Positions 50,840 to 60,983 are shown, counted from the stretch's first letter. The stretch: 64,000 bases of DNA from Chryseobacterium sp. JV274 (GCF_903969135.1 NZ_LR824569.1:868001-932000), one strand, 5' to 3'. Program-made: numbers and translations. Notes: a model not told the origin generated them from the letters alone.

Positions 50840-52258
50840 TTAATTGTTTGCACTTTGCCAAGAAGTATGGAAAACACCATCTCTGTCAATACGCTGATAA
50901 GTATGAGCTCCGAAATAATCACGTTGAGCCTGGATCAGATTTACGGGCAGAGATTCTGTAGTATAGGCATCAAAATATCCCAAAGCTGTCTGAATTCCCA
51001 AACTTGAAATACCGTTTGCAGCAGCATATCCGGCAGTTTTTCTTAGAGCTTTGATTTTCAATTTTACCAATTCAGAAATATCATGATCAAGCAGAATATT
51101 AGAAAGATCAGGGTTTTGAGTATAGGCAGAATAGAATTTTTCCAGCAATACGGAACGAATGATACATCCTCCTCTCCAGATTTTCACAACATCTTTCAAT
51201 GGAATTTCAAAACCGTATTCCGCAGATGCTTTTACCAGCAAAGACAAGCCTTGTGCATAACTGATTAATGTTGAAAGAAAAAGAGCATCCCCTACTTCCC
51301 TGATAAACAATTCTGTATTTTCCGGCTTTGTGATTTCTTTTTCAGCATATATTTTGGAAGCCTTAACTCTCTCATCTTTATAGGCAGATAAAATTCTTGA
51401 AGTTACCGCAATATCAATGGTAGGAATAGAAACACCAATTTCCATGGCCTGCTCAGAAGTCCATTTTCCGGTTCCTTTTGCTCCTGCTTTATCTAAAATC
51501 TGATCAACAAGATAATTTTCTGTGAATGAATCTTTCTGAATAAAAATATCTCTGGTAATCTCAATAAGGAATGAATTCATTTCTCCGTTATTCCAATCTC
51601 TGAAAACCTCGTAAAGCTGTTCGTTATTCAGCCCGGCACCTCTTTTAAGCAGATCATAAGCTTCACTGATAAGCTGCATTATGGCATATTCAATACCGTT
51701 GTGCACCATTTTCACGTAGTTCCCGGCAGATCCTTTCCCCATATATGCTGTACATGCTTCGTTGTCTACTTTTGCAGCAATAGCTTCAAGCATTGGTTTA
51801 AGAAGTTTGAACGCCTCCAGATCACCTCCAGGCATTATACTAGGACCTCTTCTGGCTCCTTTTTCTCCACCTGACACTCCCATTCCCATAAAATGCAGTT
51901 TTTTAGATGCCAGATCAGCAACACGTCTGTTGGTATCTTCAAAATAAGAATTCCCTGCATCAATTACGATATCACCTTCATTCAAAAGCGGGGTAATGTT
52001 TTCCAGGACTGCGTCTACAGGTTTTCCTGCAGGAACCATAAGAATAATTTTCCTTGGGACTTCTAATGCAGATACAAAATCTTCTAAAGAGCCTGTACCT
52101 TTTACTTTCATTTCTGAAGCAGCACCATTCTCTAATTCTTTTACTTTCTCCTGATCAAGGTCAAATCCTGCGATTGAAAACCCGTTGTCAGCGATATTAT
52201 AAAGAAGATTCCGCCCCATTACTCCAAGGCCAACTATTCCATAACTATATCTTTCCAT
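50840..52258 (-). CDS. gnd: 6-phosphogluconate dehydrogenase (decarboxylating)
   Basis: Converts 6-phosphogluconate to ribulose 5-phosphate, CO2 and NADPH. The 472-residue protein is the long dimeric type. Its motifs are the N-terminal GIVGLGVMGRNLLYNIADNG, GVSGGEKGARRGPSIMPGG, the catalytic Lys in GNYVKMVHNGIEYAIMQLI, DKAGAKGTGKWTSEQAMEIG, and the C-terminal LIQAQRDYFGAHTYQRIDRD, which completes the partner active site. First gene of gnd-zwf-pgl, so the whole oxidative branch is read as one unit. Confidence 0.97.
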   Translation of the reverse strand: MERYSYGIVGLGVMGRNLLYNIADNGFSIAGFDLDQEKVKELENGAASEMKVKGTGSLEDFVSALEVPRKIILMVPAGKPVDAVLENITPLLNEGDIVIDAGNSYFEDTNRRVADLASKKLHFMGMGVSGGEKGARRGPSIMPGGDLEAFKLLKPMLEAIAAKVDNEACTAYMGKGSAGNYVKMVHNGIEYAIMQLISEAYDLLKRGAGLNNEQLYEVFRDWNNGEMNSFLIEITRDIFIQKDSFTENYLVDQILDKAGAKGTGKWTSEQAMEIGVSIPTIDIAVTSRILSAYKDERVKASKIYAEKEITKPENTELFIREVGDALFLSTLISYAQGLSLLVKASAEYGFEIPLKDVVKIWRGGCIIRSVLLEKFYSAYTQNPDLSNILLDHDISELVKLKIKALRKTAGYAAANGISSLGIQTALGYFDAYTTESLPVNLIQAQRDYFGAHTYQRIDRDGVFHTSWQSANN

Positions 52259-52507
52259 TATATTGGTATTAATATGAATTTAATTACAGAGAATAAAATT
52301 ACGTAAATGCCTATAAGGAAAAAAATAAAGGAAGAAAAAAATTCGCCAGACTTTCGTTTTGCCCTCATTTATAAGCTACTAATATTCACATTTTCACAGG
52401 TTTTTCTTTTTATAGAAAAAAATTCAATCATTATTATGGTAATGATCTATTAAAACAGTCTGTTTTTTGGCATAATTAAACTTATATTTGCCAAAATTTA
52501 TAAAGTA

Positions 52508-52867
52508 ATGAACTATAAACTTGAACTCAACACTCAGGAACCTAATTCTAAAATTGTTTTTAATACCATCAAATTTGATTCGTTCAAGATTAATATAGTT
52601 GAAAGATATATCGGGTCAATGAAGGCTCGTCCTGCATTATGTGAAGTTTTATTTAAAGTAAGAACTTTGGATGATGTACTCATCAACAGAAGAGATGGTA
52701 ATATAAGAGTAAAGATTAAAGGTGATGATTTTGAAACATATCAAAAATTATCCAGAGACCTGAATTCTTATGAGTATAAAAACAAGTTGATCAACAGAAA
52801 AGAGGTAGAAGAGAATTATGTTCATTTCATCCTGAGTTTAGTGATCACAAATTATCAGCTTAATTAA
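52508..52867 (+). CDS. Hypothetical protein, 119 aa
   Basis: I do not recognise this soluble 119-residue protein. Readable parts are MNYKLELNTQEPNSKIVFNT, INIVERYIGSMKARPALCEV, LFKVRTLDDVLINRRDGNIR and FILSLVITNYQLN. The alternating strands and a single Cys give no family signal. A good TATATTTG box lies at 52493-52500, only 7 bp before the ATG, which would give a nearly leaderless transcript, and a terminator follows. It therefore appears to be a real, independently expressed gene. Confidence 0.65.
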   Translation: MNYKLELNTQEPNSKIVFNTIKFDSFKINIVERYIGSMKARPALCEVLFKVRTLDDVLINRRDGNIRVKIKGDDFETYQKLSRDLNSYEYKNKLINRKEVEENYVHFILSLVITNYQLN

Positions 52868-52877
52868 GCTGTTCCGG

Positions 52878-52913
52878 GAATTGTCCCCCTACAAAAATAT
52901 AGAGGGACAATTC
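52878..52913 (+). terminator. Hairpin after the 52508 gene
   Basis: GAATTGTCCC / GGGACAATTC (52878-52887 and 52904-52913) with a 16-nt loop, 10 bp after the stop. The T tract is poor. Confidence 0.6.
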
Positions 52914-53029
52914 TCAAAACATATGTATAAGAAACAGACAGTTCTTAGTATTTAAAAACTGTAAACTACCCGAAAAGATATTTGTTTTTCAGCATTTTCA
53001 ATCTTAAAAACATTTAGAAAAAATAAAGT

Positions 53030-53479
53030 TTAAATCAAATTATTTGTTATTACGTAGGATATTGCTTCGATAATATTTTTTACACCAATTCTTTCAAACA
53101 ATTTGCTTCTGTGAAACTTTATGGTACTGGGTGACACAAATAATTGCTCTGCAATTTCTTTTATTTTTAATCCCTGAAAATAGAGTCTTATAATTTCAAT
53201 TTCCTTTATTTTTAGGGTAACTTTACATTCTTCCGTCCATTTTCCCGTAAAGAAATTATATTTCCAATAACTTTCTGAGGTATTGGATATAATCCGGATA
53301 TTTCCTGCAGTCCGATTAAGGGAATAGGACACGACACAGACTATTTTAGAGATTTCTCCATCACCATAAAGCTCTATAAGTGTAATCCTGTGATTAACAA
53401 GCACATATACACTATTGGTATATTTAAGATGGAAATCATAGGTAATGGTGTGTACTTTTTTCTCTTCCGGTGAAAGACA
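53030..53479 (-). pseudogene. 5'-truncated PAS/LuxR-type regulator
   Basis: The minus-strand frame is open from a stop at 53480-53482 to 53030. It encodes the end of a PAS-like domain (EEKKVHTITYDFHLKYTNSV, ITLIELYGDGEISKIVCVVS) and a complete LuxR HTH (TLKIKEIEIIRLYFQGLKIK, EIAEQLFVSPSTIKFHRSKL). There is no start codon ahead of the PAS remnant. A GTG at 53404 could initiate a 124-residue HTH-containing fragment, but full members of this group are about twice as long. The 5' end is cut at about 53470-53485, the same place where the opposite-strand pseudogene begins. Confidence 0.75.
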
Positions 53480-54703
53480 TTATGTTATCCGATGGAGACA
53501 GGGAACTACAGGAACATGGCTTCCCAATGCAGCAGGTCAGACTCTTACGGCAGGACAAAGTTTTTACACGATTACCTGACTTACTGAACAGACTGCATCA
53601 GGTACAAATCGCAACAATATGTAATGGAAACCAGGGAGCTTTCTCACCAAAATACAAGTTTTACCACTCCGCCGTTAACTTATTGTAACATGACCGGAAC
53701 AGGAACAAACGATTATATCTCTAATGTGAAAGTTACTCCTGTCAACTTTCCGGTAGTGGATAATACTTCGGTTCAAACAAACTATATCAGCTACATTACA
53801 CCGGTGACACTTATCTATTGAAATACAGAAAAGTAGAAATTCCAAGCTGGACTGATGTTACAGTATCCACCAATACTTACACAATCACGGGTTTACTGGA
53901 GCTTACAAAATATGAAATGCAGGTTTCCAATATCTGTAACGGAATACCGGGAAATTTCACAAAACTGTATTATTTCACCACTCCTACAGTAATCTACTGT
54001 CCGATATCAGCAGCTAATTCTACAGCGGAATTCATTTCAAAAGTTACGGTAAAGCCTAATGTAATAAGGAAATGATCATGAATCTATGGCATCTACCTAT
54101 TCCGATTTCACAGGAAATCCTTTAAAGTTTATTGACTTGATTCAAGGTTCCACAGAAAACCATATTATACTTGATAAGACTTTAAGTTCTGGTATCAATG
54201 CAGGTGTTGCGATCTGGATTTATTTCAACAGGAACGGAGAATTTGATATCAATGAAAGAATTCTCGCAGACGGACCTAATGGAAATCCAACAGCAAGTAC
54301 TACCTTTTCTGTTCCTCATGATGCTTTCATAAGCCTGACTGATCATAAGTATGTAGTCATGAGAGTCGCATTACAGAAAGACGGAATTCCTGTAAACTGC
54401 ATGAATTTCAAGGATGGTGAAGTGGAAGACTACACTGTCAGAATCTCAAAACTGGCGGTTTCTAATTCTCTTAACCAGGCGGATATTCACATTTATCCTA
54501 ATCCGGTAAGTTCGGTATTGTATGTAAAAAACATAAGTACAAAAGCTAAATATAAAATCTACAGTGCCGTTGGAAGACTCATATCTACCGGAATAATTCT
54601 GAACAATACTATTGATCTCAGCAATCTTATCAACGGAATATATATGATAGAAATAGAAGATGGAAATACAAACGTTCATAAAAAATTAATAAAAGAATCA
54701 TAA
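53472..54703 (+). pseudogene. Degraded FN3/GEVED/T9SS secreted-protein gene
   Basis: Five consecutive pieces of one T9SS cargo protein are read in changing frames: ERHYVIRWRQGTTGTWLPNA (FN3), then VQIATICNGNQGAFSP, then PPLTYCNMTGTGTNDYISNV (start of a GEVED domain). TGDTYLLKYRKVEIPSWTDV (second FN3) follows up to 54075. The last piece, from 54086, is a GEVED domain (AIWIYFNRNGEFDINER, NFKDGEVEDYTVRI) and a type-A sorting tail (IHIYPNPVSSVLYVKN, NVHKKLIKES). At least four frameshifts are needed and the first GEVED domain is internally deleted. The 5' end with signal peptide and any catalytic domain is missing. A non-functional remnant. Confidence 0.88.
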
Positions 54704-54754
54704 TTGATTTTTAAAAAAGAATTCGTAATTTTTAAGATCAAAATTCAGCAATGC

Positions 54755-57577
54755 ATGAAAAGCTTTATATTTAGTTTATTGTTCCTGATATTAGGCATTC
54801 CTATTTGTGCTCAGAGAGATACAGATCACTGGTTTGCACCTTATTACGCCTCTGTAAATTATACGCAGGCATTATATCTTTCTACCGATTCTGCAACTCC
54901 TTTTGTTGTTACGATTAACAGCAACAACGTTCCGATTGGTAATGTAACTATTAGTAAAGGCGCTCCTCAGACGTTTGTGGTACCCATTGGTAATATAGCC
55001 GCCAATGTTACGACAGATGCTTTCACAACCATCAATAAAGGTTTATATGTACAAGGGACCAAGCCATTCTACTGTTCATTAAGGATGGTAAGCAGTACTA
55101 CACACGCTGAAATCATAACAAGTAAAGGAAAAGCCGGGATTGGCAAAGAATTTTATGTAGCCGGAACTCCTACTACCGCATCACTTACGTTGTATAACTT
55201 CACGGCAGGTATATTGGCAACAGAAAACAATACGGTTGTAACCGCTACATGGAACGGAAATGTAACATTTTTTGGAGGAACACCAACAAATCATTCGCAG
55301 ACAATTACTCTTAATAAAGGACAATCTTTTATTTTTGCCGGAGGTCCGGGAGCAAATGGTCAAAACCTATCTGCTTTTATTGGAGCTAAAATTGTTTCTG
55401 ATAAACCCATTACCCTTACCAATGGAAATGTAAATGGAAATTTTGGAAGCAACACCAGTACGGGCTCGGATGCAATTCTTGATCAGTCTGTACCTACGGA
55501 TAGACTTGGAAGTACTTTTGCCATGGTAAGAACCAGATCTACCAATGCTGACCTGGAAGGAGGTATCGTTGTAGGAACAGAAAACAATACCCAAATATTC
55601 ATCAATGGTTCCAGCACTCCTATTGCGACCATCAACAGTGGGGAATTTTACAGAATTTCAGGAAGCAACTATGTTCAGCAGGGAAATTCCGGGCATTTTA
55701 ATATGTTTATTACGACTTCAAAAAATGTCTATTTATATCAGATGGTTTCTGTAAACAACAGCAGTGCAACCTGTGGTTTCAATTACATACCACCATTAAA
55801 CTGTTTTCTACCCCGAAAAATTGAAGAAATCGGGAAGATCAATGAAATGCCAACAGGACCGGGAGTAACAAGTACTGTCCCAACCGGAGCTATTGTAAAA
55901 CTGAATATTTTAACAGAAGTTGGAGCCAATGTAATGGTAAATGGAAATACTCCTACAGCTGCAGAAGGACCTTTTGCATTGACGGGGAATAGCGGCTGGG
56001 TGACCTATGCTATCCCATCTATCACCGGAAATGTAACAGTTGTTTCTGATAAGGCCGTAACCGCAGGTATTAACGGTGGATACAGTACATCCGGATATGG
56101 TGGATACTTCGCAGGTTTCTCTTCTATTCCATTGATTTCCAAAAAGACAGGAGAATGCATCCCGGGTATTGTACTGGAAGTAAGTGACAGCTATGACACC
56201 TACCAATGGTTCCTGAACGGAAACCCTATTACCGGAGCCAATGCCAATACTTATACTCCACTGATTGCAGGAAATTATACGGTAAAAATTGCAGTAGGCA
56301 ATTGTAATCCGGCAACTACTCCGGTTTATAAGGTCTATACCTGTCTTGAAGAATCTACCAAAGCGGTAACGGTTTGTGAAGGACACCAGACTATAGTACC
56401 GGAGTTTACCAATTCTACCCAAACTTATGTCCCAAGTACAGTAACTATTATTACACCTCCGACAAATGGTACAGTTACTATTGATGCATCAGGAGTACTT
56501 AATTATGTTCCCAATTTCGGTTATCTGGGTACGGATACTATTGTTTATAAGTTTTGTGGAAACAATCCGGATTTTACAGATTGTGAGCAGGTAACTTTAA
56601 CTTTAACGGTTTCTGAAACTCCAATCGTTAAAGATGCTGCCTTACGATCATGCTTTGAGCCTTCCAATCACGCACTTGGGGTATTTGATTTAACTTCAGC
56701 AGGGGTTAATATACAACCAGGAACTATTAAACATTATTATCCGTCTCCAACAGATGCACACAATGGGACAAACCAAATTCTGAATCCAGCCAATTACATT
56801 GCTCCTACTGGTGTAGTTTATGTTAAAGTAAGTAATGCCAACGGATGTTATAGAATTGCAGAAGTCACCCTTACAGTTATCGCTCCTATGTACTCAGATG
56901 TATTAAAGGATAAAATTATCTGTATGGAAAATACAACCACATTAGATGCAGGGCCAGGTTTTACTTCTTATGAATGGAGTACGGGAGCGACAACACCGTC
57001 CATCAAAAATGTAGGAGTTGGAACCTATTGGGTAGATCTGAAAAACAGAGAATGTACCACCAGACAAACGGTGAAGGTGTATGCTTCTGAAAACCCTGTC
57101 ATTTCGGAGATTACGATTAACAATAATTCGGTTACATTAAATGTGATTGCAGGAACAGCGCCTTATCAATATTCCATGGATAATATCAACTGGCAGAATG
57201 AAAATATATTTACCAATATACCCCGCGGAAGCAAAACTTTCTACGTAAAGGATTCATACAATTGTATTCCTCTGCAGGTAGAAATCACAGTTCCTAATCT
57301 GATCAACATCATCACTCCGAATGGTGACGGAATAAATGATATCCTTGATTATTCTGCTTTAGCAAATAAACCTAATTTTATATTCAGTATCTATGACAGA
57401 TACGGAAGTAAGATTCATGAAGGAAGTAAACTGAACGGATTCAAATGGGACGGAGCCGTTGACGGCAAAAAAGTATCTACCGGAACCTATTGGTTTGATA
57501 TGGGCTGGAATGAGACCAACAAAAAACAGACTCCAATAAAATACACCGGATGGATTACAGTAAAAAACAGAAATTAA
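54755..57577 (+). CDS. T9SS type-B secreted protein with IgGFc-binding-like region
   Basis: A 940-residue exported protein. Signal peptide: MKSFIFSLLFLILGIPICAQ, so the start is the ATG at 54755 rather than the TTG at 54704. The first about 460 residues (RDTDHWFAPYYASVNYTQAL, TKPFYCSLRMVSSTTHAEII, FIFAGGPGANGQNLSAFIGA) resemble the IgGFc-binding/adhesin N-terminal fold. Ig-like or PKD-like segments follow (VSDSYDTYQWFLNGNPITGA, YEWSTGATTPSIKNVGVGTY), then a cadherin-like stretch. The C-terminus is a gliding-motility-associated type-B sorting domain: NIITPNGDGINDILDYSALA, FSIYDRYGSKIHEG and GTYWFDMGW. Predicted surface adhesin exported by T9SS. Confidence 0.9.
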   Translation: MKSFIFSLLFLILGIPICAQRDTDHWFAPYYASVNYTQALYLSTDSATPFVVTINSNNVPIGNVTISKGAPQTFVVPIGNIAANVTTDAFTTINKGLYVQGTKPFYCSLRMVSSTTHAEIITSKGKAGIGKEFYVAGTPTTASLTLYNFTAGILATENNTVVTATWNGNVTFFGGTPTNHSQTITLNKGQSFIFAGGPGANGQNLSAFIGAKIVSDKPITLTNGNVNGNFGSNTSTGSDAILDQSVPTDRLGSTFAMVRTRSTNADLEGGIVVGTENNTQIFINGSSTPIATINSGEFYRISGSNYVQQGNSGHFNMFITTSKNVYLYQMVSVNNSSATCGFNYIPPLNCFLPRKIEEIGKINEMPTGPGVTSTVPTGAIVKLNILTEVGANVMVNGNTPTAAEGPFALTGNSGWVTYAIPSITGNVTVVSDKAVTAGINGGYSTSGYGGYFAGFSSIPLISKKTGECIPGIVLEVSDSYDTYQWFLNGNPITGANANTYTPLIAGNYTVKIAVGNCNPATTPVYKVYTCLEESTKAVTVCEGHQTIVPEFTNSTQTYVPSTVTIITPPTNGTVTIDASGVLNYVPNFGYLGTDTIVYKFCGNNPDFTDCEQVTLTLTVSETPIVKDAALRSCFEPSNHALGVFDLTSAGVNIQPGTIKHYYPSPTDAHNGTNQILNPANYIAPTGVVYVKVSNANGCYRIAEVTLTVIAPMYSDVLKDKIICMENTTTLDAGPGFTSYEWSTGATTPSIKNVGVGTYWVDLKNRECTTRQTVKVYASENPVISEITINNNSVTLNVIAGTAPYQYSMDNINWQNENIFTNIPRGSKTFYVKDSYNCIPLQVEITVPNLINIITPNGDGINDILDYSALANKPNFIFSIYDRYGSKIHEGSKLNGFKWDGAVDGKKVSTGTYWFDMGWNETNKKQTPIKYTGWITVKNRN

Positions 57578-57624
57578 TCCCAACCTTCCACAGTAAATCA
57601 TTGGCATTTAAACATCTATTTATT

Positions 57625-58062
57625 ATGAAAAAGTTATTATATATATTCCTCATTATTTCTTCAGGTCTACTTTGGGCTCAGAAAAACAGCAACGTACAAT
57701 TTGCTGTTTACAATGATGCCATTGGAACTGCCAGCATGTTTGATCTTTACAAAAACAGTATTGAGAAAGTAAACGTTTATAAAACCAAGGCCGCTCTGCC
57801 TTCTCATTTAAAGAAATTTGATTATCTCGCTGGCAACGGCTTAATAGAGATTAAGTTTAAAAAAAATGAAGGTTATCCTGATAGTTTATCACTGGAAATG
57901 CTCAATGAGCAGAGCAATCTTCCAAAGGACAGACCTGTGTTTATTGAAGGATATCAGTTTAATGATACCACTACCCGGGTCTATAATGAAATGATTGGCA
58001 ACATTGAACTGGCAGATTTTAACGGTCAAAAATGTATCCATATTTCCACCATAAAAAATTAA
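57625..58062 (+). CDS. Small exported protein, 145 aa
   Basis: A 145-residue protein with a clear signal peptide (LLYIFLIISSGLLWAQ). The mature part, beginning KNSNVQFAVYNDAIGTASMF and ending IELADFNGQKCIHISTIKN, is not recognised. Predicted beta-rich. It lies 47 bp after the T9SS type-B gene on the same strand and ends at a terminator, so it is probably the second gene of that operon and may act with the adhesin. ATG at 57625 was chosen because it begins the signal peptide. Confidence 0.75.
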   Translation: MKKLLYIFLIISSGLLWAQKNSNVQFAVYNDAIGTASMFDLYKNSIEKVNVYKTKAALPSHLKKFDYLAGNGLIEIKFKKNEGYPDSLSLEMLNEQSNLPKDRPVFIEGYQFNDTTTRVYNEMIGNIELADFNGQKCIHISTIKN

Positions 58063-58091
58063 TGACCTGCATTAACAGGATATTGATTAAA

Positions 58092-58132
58092 AAAACAGAG
58101 GCTATTTCATGAATGAGATAGTCTCTGTTTTT
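58092..58132 (+). terminator. Terminator of the adhesin operon
   Basis: AAAACAGAG-G-CTAT / ATAG-T-CTCTGTTTT around a 12-nt loop, with T6 following, 30 bp past the 57625 gene. Confidence 0.85.
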
Positions 58133-58299
58133 TCATTGAAGCTTTTAATTTTATTTTAAAAATCTGGATTTCTTGTGATAGAAAAATTCAGGTATATGTA
58201 AGTATAGAATCTTATTTCTGATATTTCTAAAGGATAAACTTTAAGCGATTATGATATCTTTTTAAATAAACTGGTGTATTATTTTTAATACACAACACA

Positions 58300-58629
58300 T
58301 TACACCAAAAAATGTTTCTTCCATTTCGCAACAGTATTCCGGCTCAATTTAAAATATCTTGCCAATTCAGAGTTACTCAATTTATTGTTTTTCTGATAAT
58401 CAAGGATTTCAAGAATCGCCGATTGATCATAAGAACGATGTCTTTGATTATCAAACTGGGTCTTCTTATCAGCTTTAGGAAAAATAATATCATTGATGGT
58501 AATAACATCTTTTACCGAAAATCTACTTTTGGATAATATGGATTCACATTGTTCTTTTTTGGTGGGATGCTGCAATCGTAAGATATCTTCGTATATTCTT
58601 TTATAATCAGGTGATTCACTTTTTTGCAT
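58300..58629 (-). CDS. Orphan HTH protein, transposase-like DNA-binding domain
   Basis: A 109-residue protein whose C-terminus is a helix-turn-helix of the homeodomain/transposase type: SAILEILDYQKNNKLSNSEL, ARYFKLSRNTVAKWKKHF. The N-terminal half (SPDYKRIYEDILRLQHPTKK, VITINDIIFPKADKK) is family-specific. I recall such stand-alone HTH proteins as frequent in Chryseobacterium. The frame is open 23 codons upstream, but MQKSESPDYKRI at 58629 gives the family-like start. No transposase catalytic domain or terminal repeats are visible. Probably a small regulator. Confidence 0.7.
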   Translation of the reverse strand: MQKSESPDYKRIYEDILRLQHPTKKEQCESILSKSRFSVKDVITINDIIFPKADKKTQFDNQRHRSYDQSAILEILDYQKNNKLSNSELARYFKLSRNTVAKWKKHFLV

Positions 58630-58891
58630 AAATTCTTTATATGTTTTAATCAAATAATACCCCAAAAGGGGGCCGAAGCGTGGCTGATCTCCGGCCAATA
58701 ATAACTAAACTCTTAGCCACAAAGAATAATTTATCTTTGAAAAGTTCACTTACAACAATTTATCTTTTCTTTGAATACAAATTTGATTAATCCTCATTGT
58801 TTTTCCAAAAAAACACCTATCACATAGGTGTTACAATACATTGAAATACTAAATTATAAATAGTAAAATAGCGATGTGATATAATAAGCTT

Positions 58892-60316
58892 CTATTTATT
58901 TTTTTTCATCCACAGATAAATATCCTCATCCGATGGAATCCCTAATCTTTTACGCAAACGGTTTTTTCTGGTCTGTACAGATTGGGGCTGAACAAAAGTA
59001 TAGGCAGCGATATCCTTGGTAGAAAAATTAAGAAATAACAGAGCACAAAATTTTAATTCTGTACTTTGCAGTTCTGGTTCTATTTTCAATAACTTTGATA
59101 TAAACTCAGGATATACTTCCTGAAATCGGGCAAGAAATTCCGGGTCATTATTTTTAGCCAACTGGGAGACTTCCTCAAATGCAAAATTCAATTTTTGATT
59201 AAGTTCCTGAGTTTCCTTTTCTTTTATATTTAGCACTCTATTTTTCTTTTTCATCCTGTTATGTACAAAAAAGATGATAATAATTGCACCCACAAATCCT
59301 ATAAGTATAACGTATAATAAAATGTGGGTTCGGTGCTCCAAAGGCTTCTTTTTTTCTTCTACAAGAAGACCTACTGTATCTTCCAGATTCTCTTCATCTA
59401 TCCTCTTTAAGCTATCATTAAGACTATTATATTTGAGCTCATATCTCTTTCCATTATCTATCTGACCGGTTTTTTCGTATGACTTGGCTATTAAATGGTA
59501 TAACTCTGATAATTTTTTTAAATTCTTTGCTTTTGTGGCAAGCTTTATTGCTTTTTCATAATCTACAATTGCGGAATCATATTGCTTTCTCACGTCATGA
59601 ATTTGTCCAAAAAGCTTCAATGTTGCAAAATCATTATTCCCCCAATCAACAGGCACAGACCGAGCTAAATTCATATAAAACTCTGCAGAATCAATTTTAT
59701 TTTCATTCAGCTTTGCTTCAGATAAAAGCAGCAATGCTGCTTTTAAGCTTGTATTCATTCCGACGTCCATTTTTTTTGATTTCTTCAATTCATCAACAAT
59801 CTTCTTTCCATAGTACGTAACAGAGTCATACTTTTTTTTCTCAAGATAATTTTTCCCAACCTGAACCAGAATCATTCCTTTTATGGCATGTCTGGTAGAA
59901 TCATTTTTTAAATCATTTGCCATCAACAAATTCTTTCTTAATTTTTTTAGTGCTTCATCATACATTTTAATTCCTCTGTAATTAATACTGTATAATATAT
60001 TCATGGAAATTTCCTGATCTTCAGCATCCGAATTTTTAAATTCAGGTTCCATCATCTTTAAGAAGTAATTGCTTTTATTATACTTGTGCTGCATAGAAAA
60101 AGCAAGCGCTAAATTATAATAGGCAGACAATTTACCTTCTGCATAATTAATATGCTTAGCGTCATCCAGTATCGAAAGATTCAATGTAACCATTTCATCT
60201 GTCTGCCCTTCAATAAGAAGTGCATTAGATTTCTCCAGTCTCTTTTCAATAGTTCTTGTGGTAATTTTAGACTGTGCAAAAAGCAAAAATGGAAAAAACA
60301 AAAAGATAAATTTCAT
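58892..60316 (-). CDS. TPR membrane protein with C-terminal LuxR-like HTH
   Basis: A 474-residue regulator: signal-like N-terminus (KFIFLFFPFLLFAQSK), then tetratricopeptide-type repeats (EGKLSAYYNLALAFSMQHKY, AEFYMNLARSVPVDWGNNDF, AIVDYEKAIKLATKAKNLKK). One transmembrane helix follows (ILLYVILIGFVGAIIIIFF, about residue 335), then a coiled coil (NIKEKETQELNQKLNFAFEE) and a C-terminal HTH (FLNFSTKDIAAYTFVQPQSV, TRKNRLRKRLGIPSDED). This TPR-TM-HTH layout is a known Bacteroidota one-component type in which the DNA-binding domain is membrane-tethered. It is divergent from the gene at 60984 across a 660-bp region with spaced repeats that could be its sites. Confidence 0.9.
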   Translation of the reverse strand: MKFIFLFFPFLLFAQSKITTRTIEKRLEKSNALLIEGQTDEMVTLNLSILDDAKHINYAEGKLSAYYNLALAFSMQHKYNKSNYFLKMMEPEFKNSDAEDQEISMNILYSINYRGIKMYDEALKKLRKNLLMANDLKNDSTRHAIKGMILVQVGKNYLEKKKYDSVTYYGKKIVDELKKSKKMDVGMNTSLKAALLLLSEAKLNENKIDSAEFYMNLARSVPVDWGNNDFATLKLFGQIHDVRKQYDSAIVDYEKAIKLATKAKNLKKLSELYHLIAKSYEKTGQIDNGKRYELKYNSLNDSLKRIDEENLEDTVGLLVEEKKKPLEHRTHILLYVILIGFVGAIIIIFFVHNRMKKKNRVLNIKEKETQELNQKLNFAFEEVSQLAKNNDPEFLARFQEVYPEFISKLLKIEPELQSTELKFCALLFLNFSTKDIAAYTFVQPQSVQTRKNRLRKRLGIPSDEDIYLWMKKNK

Positions 60317-60520
60317 CATATAGTAAGCACGTGTAACAATTTATATACATAACAAATATAACAGTAAAATCAAATCAAATTAAAACCAAACAAATGATTT
60401 AATTATTAAAAAATCAATAATAATAAGAAAATACAATATCCAATTAATCATTATACGAGAACTACTGCTATTTCAGGAGCAATTATAAAATATTTAAAGA
60501 AAAAAGGAATCAATATGGAC

Positions 60521-60549
60521 ATGACATAGGTATGACACAGATATGACAT
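60521..60549 (+). repeat. Three helically phased ATGACAT motifs
   Basis: ATGACAT (60521), ATGACAC (60532) and ATGACAT (60543) repeat at exactly 11 bp, so they lie on one face of the DNA. Likely a multimeric regulator site. Confidence 0.6.
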
Positions 60550-60828
60550 AAGAATTATTACTGTTTCTAGCTTATTTTTCAGGAATATAATTTTATCGTC
60601 ACAAAAACCATCATAACATTATTAAAATTTCAAACATAATTACGAAGACAATAAATTATTGTACAAAGTAAGCATTTACCCCACCATCCATATTTCAATA
60701 ATCATTCAAGAGCCTTTTACTTAAAACCAAAATTAAACACACATTTTACATACGATGAGAGAGCGGATCATAAAACATAAAATAATACATGATCAAAAAT
60801 ATCATCTGATTATCAGAAATTTAACATC

Positions 60829-60846
60829 ATGTCATAGCTATGTCAT
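60829..60846 (-). repeat. Two phased ATGTCAT motifs, opposite orientation
   Basis: ATGTCAT at 60829 and 60840, again 11 bp apart. They are the reverse complement of the cluster at 60521 and lie about 140 bp before the gene at 60984. Confidence 0.6.
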
Positions 60847-60983
60847 AGATAAAATTTTGCACCACATTAAGTCACGAATGTAATATTGCAACAACAAAAT
60901 GTACCCTCTTGATTTACAGCACATGCAACTTACATATCTGTGAGTCTAAGTGAAAAAAAACAAAATAAAAAATCTTTACATCT

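Larger units (their letters stand above)
60320..60983. other. Long regulatory-looking intergenic region
   Basis: No gene seen in 660 bp between divergent genes. It contains two clusters of 11-bp-spaced ATGACAT/ATGTCAT motifs, listed separately. The rest is AT-rich without clear hairpins. Confidence 0.5.

Noticed and set aside
54704..54754. TTG start for the T9SS type-B protein
   Set aside because: It would bury the signal peptide behind 17 charged residues. ATG at 54755 begins the signal peptide.
58300..58629. Insertion sequence transposase
   Set aside because: Only an HTH domain is present. There is no DDE catalytic domain, terminal inverted repeat or target duplication.
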